Program-made: the position numbers and the translations under genes
Source of the DNA: a virus
DNA length: 36,693 nucleotides
Direction: 5' to 3' (one strand)
IMG/VR virus record: IMGVR_UViG_3300035670_000688
Span: 1 to 36,693 of that record
Shown: positions 31,526 to 36,693 of the stretch, in pieces
Numbering within the stretch: position 1 is the first letter of the stretch
Layout of the letters: every line of letters starts with the position of its first letter
Notes under the pieces: generated by a model
What the model saw: the letters and a program-made list of their open reading frames with translations, nothing else
Databases searched by the model: none
Told to the model about the DNA's origin: nothing

Positions 31526-32554
31526 TTACATTCCATAATAAGTGTAGCCTTGAGGACCGACAGTGCCGCCCAGGTTCTGTATAGCAGCTATTTCATCATA
31601 AGTTAGACTTCCTCCACCGCTTCTACCACCACCAAACAACCCAGGTCTGGTTAATAGACCAAGAACATCTCTAGCCGCACCATACTGCATACCCAATGCT
31701 GCTTGTTGTCCTGCTAGTTGTGTCTGTGCAGCACCTAAACCACCACGAAGTAGTGCCTCACCAGCTTGAGCACCTGCTGTAGCAGATCTACCACCCAACT
31801 GAGCACCAATATCCAGAGGCTGCTGACCAAGTTGTTCAATGGTTTGAGCAAGACCAAGTTGTGTTTGGAATGGCCCAAGCGCAGCAGTCTCATAAGCAGG
31901 TACAGTACTAAGCATCTGTGCTCCTGTACCAAACAAACCAGCACCAAAGCCAATCTGTTGCTGTGCTGCCGCTTCTGCCTGCCTTGCTAGTTCTAGGTCT
32001 TGTTGCCTACGAGCAGCCGCTAAAGCAAACAACTCTGGTTGCCCCATATCGCCTATATTCAGCCCTGCCCTGCCCCTACCAAACACTGAAGCACCTAGCC
32101 TTCGCTCTTCCCTCTGCCTGATAGGATCTAGCAATGCCGTTTGCTGGGCCATAAAACGCTCTCTAGCGGCTTCTGGAGATTCTGCTAGGTATCCTCCACC
32201 AAGTCCAAACAAACCCTGTGCAGCCTGTTCTACAGGGGTTATACGCTCTCTTGCAAGCAGTCCTCTCTCTAGAGCACCTGGAGCAACTCCTAACAGTCTT
32301 TCCTGTAGTGCTCGTATCTCTGGATCAACAGAATAACCAGCACTGGTAAGCCTGCCTTCAGGATCAAAACCAAATTGACTCTGACCAAACCTAGTAGTAA
32401 TTCCTACTGGCCTAAAGCGAGCCTCTTCAGCAGCCAACTCTGCTGCTCGTAGTTGAGCATCGGCAGAAGTTCTTGCTGCTCTTTCAGCAGAGCGTCCTGC
32501 TAATGCACCACCAAGTATAGCACCGCCTGCCGCGATTAATGCTGGAATTGCCAT
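31526..32554 (-). CDS. Internal virion/tail protein, Ala/Gly/Gln-rich
   Basis: 342 aa. It begins MAIPALIAAGGAILGGALAG, a Gly/Ala-rich hydrophobic helix like those of membrane-inserting ejection proteins. Middle ERRLGASVFGRGRAGLNIGDM and ELFALAAARRQQDLELARQAE are helical. It ends GGTVGPQGYTYYGM. This size and style is frequent downstream of podovirus tail genes and is usually annotated internal virion protein. Confidence 0.6.
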   Translation of the reverse strand: MAIPALIAAGGAILGGALAGRSAERAARTSADAQLRAAELAAEEARFRPVGITTRFGQSQFGFDPEGRLTSAGYSVDPEIRALQERLLGVAPGALERGLLARERITPVEQAAQGLFGLGGGYLAESPEAARERFMAQQTALLDPIRQREERRLGASVFGRGRAGLNIGDMGQPELFALAAARRQQDLELARQAEAAAQQQIGFGAGLFGTGAQMLSTVPAYETAALGPFQTQLGLAQTIEQLGQQPLDIGAQLGGRSATAGAQAGEALLRGGLGAAQTQLAGQQAALGMQYGAARDVLGLLTRPGLFGGGRSGGGSLTYDEIAAIQNLGGTVGPQGYTYYGM

Positions 32555-32555
32555 A

Positions 32556-32822
32556 TTATATCTCCTGCTCCTGTAGTATCTTACAATGTTGCTCGTTTAG
32601 TTTATAAAAATCTTCTTTACTCATCAAATGTTTAAACCACACTTCATACCCTTTATCAATGTTACATACTAGCGGTCTTTGTTCATAAATAGAGCATAAA
32701 TTATCTGCTGTTAAATATTGACAGTTTAATGCTCTACAACAAGCCCCACACTGAGTACAATTAAATTTAGTACTGTCTTTGTTTACTATCGGTATTATTT
32801 TAATCAAGCCACCCTCTTCCAC
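32556..32822 (-). CDS. YkgJ-like cysteine-cluster protein
   Basis: 88 aa. Cysteines C22, C25, C28, C29, C34, C43 and C53 in the order CTQCGACCR, NCQYL, LCSIYEQRPLVC match the YkgJ family (CxxCGxCC...C.Y......C.IY..RP..C), thought to bind iron-sulfur or zinc. A metabolic or regulatory gene in a virion block, overlapping the collar fibre by 19 nt. Its function in a phage is not known. Confidence 0.75.
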   Translation of the reverse strand: MEEGGLIKIIPIVNKDSTKFNCTQCGACCRALNCQYLTADNLCSIYEQRPLVCNIDKGYEVWFKHLMSKEDFYKLNEQHCKILQEQEI

Positions 32823-33487
32823 ATATAGACAGTAATATATGGAGGTAGGTTAGCGTTAGTGCCGGAAGAGCCAGTAGATGCTGTGGTAAAGGTGTGGTTG
32901 TGTGAGCCAGCGGTAGATGTTGTTGCGGTAGCTCCGAGATCATGAATCAATCCTATGTTGCCACCACCTGCCCAGTTTGAACTACTATCTCTGTTATATG
33001 TATGTGTATGGTCACCATTTGTGTTTGTTGTTCCTGTATGCGTATGGCTTACAACAATAGCATCTTTGCTACCGCCAGTCTCTTCAGCACTATCAAACAA
33101 AGGATCAGAAGCATTAAAGCCTACAGGAACACGACCAGCACCAAAGGCAGACCATGTGCCAAAACCAAGCAATGTTGCAGGATTGGTGCTATTTGTTGCG
33201 TTCATATAAATAGAACCTACAGGATAAACCCCTTGCAGAGCAGCAGTTGCAGCAGCCGCCGCAAAAGCAGTGGTAGCTAGTTGAGTAGTAGTAGTACCTG
33301 GAGACGCTGTTGGTGCAGCAGGTGTTCCTGTAAAGGTAGGATTATTAACATCTGCTTTACTAGAAATAGCAGAGGCTATACTATTAAACTCAGTATCAAT
33401 CTCTGTACCTTTAATGATCTTTGCTGGATCACCAGTAGTAAGAGTGTCTTTGGTGGCAAAGTTAGTTGCTTTTACGTAAGAACTCAT
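32804..33487 (-). CDS. Tail collar-domain fibre protein
   Basis: 227 aa. An N-terminal helical/beta part (KIIKGTEIDTEFNSIASAISSKADV) attaches to the virion. PVGSIYMNATNSTNPATLLGFGTW opens a phage tail collar domain, which continues with GRVPVGF, metal-type histidines in SHTHTGTT, HTHTYNRD and HNHTFT, and ends LPPYITVYMWKRVA. Likely receptor-binding. It overlaps the nozzle-like gene by 4 nt and the YkgJ-like gene at its 3' end. Confidence 0.85.
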   Translation of the reverse strand: MSSYVKATNFATKDTLTTGDPAKIIKGTEIDTEFNSIASAISSKADVNNPTFTGTPAAPTASPGTTTTQLATTAFAAAAATAALQGVYPVGSIYMNATNSTNPATLLGFGTWSAFGAGRVPVGFNASDPLFDSAEETGGSKDAIVVSHTHTGTTNTNGDHTHTYNRDSSSNWAGGGNIGLIHDLGATATTSTAGSHNHTFTTASTGSSGTNANLPPYITVYMWKRVA

Positions 33488-35331
33488 GTTGTTTTACCTT
33501 TTGCAATATATACATCTAGTTTCTGAATAGAAAAAGGATCACCGTTTATGTCAGTCTCTAAACCAATCTGCATAACGACACCTGATCCACCTACGTTTAC
33601 AAAGAACTTATCTAAAACAATTCCGTTAGAAAACTCTGCAATATTATATTCACCTACATTATACTCGTATACTGTCGCCGTGTCAAGTAATTTTGTCACT
33701 GCTTGGAAGTTTTCTGTATAATCGAAAGCATATTTTATAGCAACACCTGCGTTAGAACCACCAATAACCACAAACCCTAGCTTCTTAAGAATCTTTAATG
33801 TAGTAGGAGCACCAAAGTCAAAATAATTAGTAAAGTATTCTAAACGGTATGTAGCAGTATTATCTTTATGCCCAAAGTATTTAGCAATGTAACCAGGTTT
33901 ACCTATTAATAATTCTTTAGCACTGCTTACGTGCAATGCTTTAGGATTTAGATTAGTCCATTTAGTTACTCTAGAAGCACCATCTTGTAACATACCTCTC
34001 ATGTCAAAGCAGTAGATTACATTAGTGGCTGGTAGGGTTAGTAAATAGAAAGCATCACGATCATAATATATAGACTTGATGTTAGCGGCTGTTTCAGATG
34101 CTATATTAGTAATTAACTCATCACGAACATTCTTGGACAAGTCACGCATAGGTAATGACTTCTCTTGGATTACTCGCTGAAGACTTCTAACTCCAGAGTC
34201 CGACAAGAATATAATATCTGTGCCTGTGTTTTGTACTGAATCTCTAGCAATACAACCAACATTAGGAATATAATCTGCTAACACTAGTTCTGTTACATCA
34301 ATAGGATTACCATAGATAGCGATATTGTTTCTACCAAAGATAATCAAGAAGCCGTTGTGCGCGGCAAGTGCTACGATCTGATCATTATTAGGAAACACTG
34401 CATTCAAGGACAATGATCCAGAATCACCACCACTAAAGTCTGATCCATCTAACAACCTACTAAAGTAAACAGTTTGTCTATCTCCTACAATATCTGCTAC
34501 CCATATACGACCATAAGCGGCTAATGCACAGTTTGGTTTAAAATCAGAAGAAGAATATCCAGTAGGCAGTGTACCTACATCAGATAGTTTCTGAAATCCA
34601 AAAGAACCGCTATGACTGTGAGGATTAGCATTAGTAGTTACAGTGCTTGTTAGAACATCTGATGCAGTATATCCTGTACCAGCATTAGTAATAGTTACAG
34701 TAGCAATACCAGTACCAGTTAATGTTGCTACAGTTAATATAGCACCTGTTCCTGTACCACCAGCAAGTGTTAATACATCACCAATGTTATAACCACTACC
34801 AGCAGTAGTAACAGCAATAGCAGTAATGTCTCCACCACCACCAATCGTGGACACAGTAAAAGTAGCGCCTGTACCCGACACAGGTAGATTATGATATACC
34901 AGCATTTCGTGTGCCGCTTGTACTAGATAGGCGTGTGCCTTGGCATCTTGTCCGTCACCGAAAGGCAGTGCCGCTGCTTGCCAGTTATTACCTGTAATGC
35001 TGTAGGTAGCGTTACCAGTATTAGCTTGGTTCTTTACTGGTGAAGTAGTCATGGTTGTAGTGCCAGTAAAGAGTTTATTGTTTCCTGCGCTAATAACATC
35101 AGCGCCAATAACATCATAAATAAACTCTACAGCATTACCAGAACCTAGATCAGCGTTAACAGAAGTATTGACTGGAACCCATCCACGCCTAGCGCCAATA
35201 CGACCATACCTATCAATGATACAATTGTTAGCCCTAAGAGCAAATCCAGAAGATAACTGAATACTGCTATCTTGAGTATTTAACCCTAAGAATCCAGGTG
35301 CAGCAATAGTATCAGTTATGATTTGTTTCAT
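33484..35331 (-). CDS. Tail nozzle/tube-type protein
   Basis: 615 aa, following the adaptor as T7 gp12 follows gp11. APGFLGLNTQDSSIQLSSGFALRANNCII with RYGRIGARRGW is a typical start of nozzle-type tail proteins. Around residues 160-235 there is a Gly/Thr-rich insertion with GYNIGDVLTLAGGTG and GYTASDVLTS units, a beta-repeat found in several phage tail proteins. The rest looks like beta-propeller strands (IIFGRNNIAIYG, IFLSDSGVRSLQ). Head-proximal tail tube component. Confidence 0.72.
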   Translation of the reverse strand: MKQIITDTIAAPGFLGLNTQDSSIQLSSGFALRANNCIIDRYGRIGARRGWVPVNTSVNADLGSGNAVEFIYDVIGADVISAGNNKLFTGTTTMTTSPVKNQANTGNATYSITGNNWQAAALPFGDGQDAKAHAYLVQAAHEMLVYHNLPVSGTGATFTVSTIGGGGDITAIAVTTAGSGYNIGDVLTLAGGTGTGAILTVATLTGTGIATVTITNAGTGYTASDVLTSTVTTNANPHSHSGSFGFQKLSDVGTLPTGYSSSDFKPNCALAAYGRIWVADIVGDRQTVYFSRLLDGSDFSGGDSGSLSLNAVFPNNDQIVALAAHNGFLIIFGRNNIAIYGNPIDVTELVLADYIPNVGCIARDSVQNTGTDIIFLSDSGVRSLQRVIQEKSLPMRDLSKNVRDELITNIASETAANIKSIYYDRDAFYLLTLPATNVIYCFDMRGMLQDGASRVTKWTNLNPKALHVSSAKELLIGKPGYIAKYFGHKDNTATYRLEYFTNYFDFGAPTTLKILKKLGFVVIGGSNAGVAIKYAFDYTENFQAVTKLLDTATVYEYNVGEYNIAEFSNGIVLDKFFVNVGGSGVVMQIGLETDINGDPFSIQKLDVYIAKGKTT

Positions 35332-35987
35332 TAATTATCAACCCAAGTAATTTCATCAGGATAACGATTAGCCTCAGCAGCAATATGATCTGCTAGTGAC
35401 TGTAGATATAACTGATAAGCCTCTACACTAGAGATACCAACATCCTCACCACGCTCATTTAATGCCTTAGCATAAGCAAGAAAGATAACAGGCTCAGAAG
35501 GAATCTTCAGAGGATCACTATTATTAGCCAAAGGCTCTTGTGGTTTAATTACGTTAAAGAATATGTTGTATACACCATCAGGAATAGGATACAGATCAAC
35601 CTGGGTGTCCCCATTAGTATCTACACCATTAAAGTTATAACGATCAGGAGGACCCTTTACTACTGCTTGGTTAAGAAATAAAGCATTCATTCTGCTACTA
35701 GTTTCTAACTCTAAGAAAGAATCTTTTTCAGAGTTAATAACATCAAGAACCCTGAACCTTTGTCCAATGTTTGTTAAGACATAATTAAAAAGATTATCGC
35801 TAGTCTGAACAGTTATGGTTTCGGACAAAGCATTCCAGTTATAAGCATCTTCTACTTGTCTTTTAGCATCATTAACAAACTTAGATATTAGACGAGCATA
35901 AGAATTATCTGTAATAGAAGATACTTCAGGCTCTCGTAGCCTAACCAGCACATCATTTACTAATTGTATGTATGTAGGATTTGCCAT
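35331..35987 (-). CDS. Head-tail adaptor (T7 gp11/tail tubular A-like)
   Basis: 218 aa, MANPTYIQLVNDVLVRLREPEVSS, then FVNDAKRQVEDAYNWNAL and a mid beta region (VLTNIGQRFRVLDV), with a helical end (SSVEAYQLYLQSLADHIAAEANRYP). The start and the helix-beta-helix layout are like gp11/P22 gp4-type adaptors that join portal to tail. It shares one base with the downstream nozzle gene (TAATG). Confidence 0.82.
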   Translation of the reverse strand: MANPTYIQLVNDVLVRLREPEVSSITDNSYARLISKFVNDAKRQVEDAYNWNALSETITVQTSDNLFNYVLTNIGQRFRVLDVINSEKDSFLELETSSRMNALFLNQAVVKGPPDRYNFNGVDTNGDTQVDLYPIPDGVYNIFFNVIKPQEPLANNSDPLKIPSEPVIFLAYAKALNERGEDVGISSVEAYQLYLQSLADHIAAEANRYPDEITWVDN

Positions 35988-35991
35988 TTAA

Positions 35992-36273
35992 TCACCATTT
36001 AACTTTATGTGACCAATACCTTGCAGATAACTTATCTGGATTAGGATCTTGGGCGTTGTGTCTAGCATAATAACTTTTCTTCCTTGCTTTGTCCTTTTCA
36101 CTAGTAGGGTTCTTACCTGCACCAGTTACTCCTTGCTGTCCAAACCTAATAGTCTTTACTTTATCTCCACTTTTAGCAACAACAACATGAGACTTAGTAG
36201 GATGATTAGGTGTACGCTTAGGCTGGTTATATCCAGATACCCCTGCTCTTTCTAATCTAGAATCTTTTTTCAT
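35992..36273 (-). CDS. Small basic hypothetical protein
   Basis: 93 aa, MKKDSRLERAGVSGYNQPKRTPNHPTK, then SHVVVAKSGDKVKTIRFGQQG and a basic end. This style (RLERAGVSGYNxPKRTPxHPxKSHxV) recurs in aquatic phages between adaptor and portal-associated genes. Highly basic, perhaps DNA- or virion-associated. It overlaps the next upstream gene by 4 nt. Confidence 0.7.
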   Translation of the reverse strand: MKKDSRLERAGVSGYNQPKRTPNHPTKSHVVVAKSGDKVKTIRFGQQGVTGAGKNPTSEKDKARKKSYYARHNAQDPNPDKLSARYWSHKVKW

Positions 36274-36464
36274 GTCTGATCTTTGTTAGTAATCGGAAGA
36301 CAAATACCGTCCATAAAATCTAGCGGTAATTCTTCATTTGCTTGTTTCATAAAAGACACAAGAGAGATAGCGCACTCGTTTTCGCTATAGAAGTTTGTAT
36401 CTGGCTTCATAAAAACACATTGGTCTTTAATGCACAAAAGTACTATAGCGACCCAGAAGTTCAT
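36270..36464 (-). CDS. Small protein with N-terminal hydrophobic segment
   Basis: 64 aa starting MNFWVAIVLLCIKDQCVFM, a short signal or anchor, then an acidic part (FYSENECAISLVSFMKQANEELP). One-base overlap with the upstream stop. Function unknown. Confidence 0.6.
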   Translation of the reverse strand: MNFWVAIVLLCIKDQCVFMKPDTNFYSENECAISLVSFMKQANEELPLDFMDGICLPITNKDQT

Positions 36465-36607
36465 TATTTTTTCCTTGTCTTAGCTGCCTCTTTAAACGCT
36501 TTAGCAGTTGGAGCGCCTTTACTACCTACCTTACGCATCTTCTCACCACTACCTTCTGCAATACGTTTACGTTTAGCATGAATATTAGCGTACAATCCTT
36601 GTTTCAT
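36464..36607 (-). CDS. Small basic hypothetical protein
   Basis: 47 aa, MKQGLYANIHAKRKRIAEGSG and KGAPTAKAFKEAAKTRKK. Such MKQGLYANIHAKRxRIxxGSGEKMRK proteins are common in podoviruses in this position. Basic and disordered, possibly packaged. Coupled to both neighbours (ATGA and TAATG overlaps). Confidence 0.72.
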   Translation of the reverse strand: MKQGLYANIHAKRKRIAEGSGEKMRKVGSKGAPTAKAFKEAAKTRKK

Positions 36608-36693
36608 TTCTTTTTCTTCCTTGATTTACCAGCAGCACTGAGAGCAATCGCTATAGCCTGCTTCTGTGGTTTACCTGACTTCATCTCTTTACG
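36604..36693 (-). CDS. DUF6496-like basic protein, N-terminus cut by the window
   Basis: The last 29 codons: RKEMKSGKPQKQAIAIALSAAGKSRKKKK. KxxKQAIAIALSxAGKS with a lysine tail is the end of DUF6496-type phage proteins, which usually start further upstream with a KVMHEFK-like segment. The 5' part lies beyond the right edge. Confidence 0.7.
   Translation of the reverse strand, partial: RKEMKSGKPQKQAIAIALSAAGKSRKKKK

Noticed and set aside
1-36693. Direct circular closure of the two ends
   Set aside because: Joining base 1 to base 36693 on the minus strand gives the left fibre gene an immediate TAA and leaves the right DUF6496-like gene without its usual N-terminus, so sequence is missing between the ends.

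Overview
The window is most of the genome of a lytic-looking, short-tailed (podovirus-type) double-stranded DNA phage. The case rests on a terminase pair, portal, scaffold, major capsid protein, a gp11-like adaptor next to a nozzle-like tail protein, large internal virion-type proteins and a T7-like replication set. The host is almost certainly Gram-negative: the lysis genes are a signal-anchor (SAR-type) endolysin and an Rz/Rz1-type two-gene spanin, with Rz1 nested out of frame inside Rz. I see no integrase, repressor or single-subunit RNA polymerase. Six good sigma70-type promoters, all with 17-nt spacers, suggest that host RNA polymerase transcribes the phage. The lack of named close relatives and the presence of class II RNR, ThyX and a metallophosphoesterase fit an aquatic phage, but that is inference.

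Layout. 1-10,794 (minus): read from right to left this is terminase small, terminase large, portal, an HNH endonuclease, two small head-region genes, scaffold, major capsid protein (MCP), decoration-like protein and tail fibres. 10,951-11,457: a promoter-bearing HNH gene. 11,458-12,302: an 845-nt gene-free divergence region with four perfect DnaA boxes and a T-rich tract, a candidate origin. 12,303-26,643 (plus): early and middle genes, namely a GP88-like protein, many small ORFs, ThyX, primase-helicase, a methyltransferase-like protein, family A DNA polymerase, a PP-loop ATPase, SSB, 5'-3' exonuclease, a small nuclease, metallophosphoesterase, class II ribonucleotide reductase, another HNH and a tRNA-Thr. 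26,608-36,693 (minus): adaptor, nozzle-like protein, collar fibre, internal virion-type proteins, endolysin and spanins. If the genome is circular or circularly permuted, the two minus-strand blocks join into one late operon running from terminase to lysis. Both window ends cut genes, and the ends do not join in frame.

The best finding is that the MCP gene is split by a 600-nt group I intron (4681-5280). Exon 1 encodes only 23 codons plus one base. The splice sites restore a continuous 305-aa capsid protein, P1 pairing (UUUGGU with GCCAAA, including the U-G pair at the 5' splice site) is visible, and the last intron base is G. The intron encodes a LAGLIDADG homing endonuclease whose ribosome-binding site sits in a hairpin and whose stop codon lies inside exon 2. 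Together with three HNH genes, this window carries four homing-type endonucleases, concentrated around packaging, capsid and nucleotide-metabolism genes.

How the genes work together: class II RNR and ThyX supply dNTPs and dTMP; primase-helicase, Pol A, SSB and exonuclease replicate DNA and probably degrade host DNA; terminase packages into a capsid built from portal, scaffold and MCP; adaptor, nozzle, fibres and ejection-type proteins form the short tail; SAR endolysin and spanins lyse the cell.
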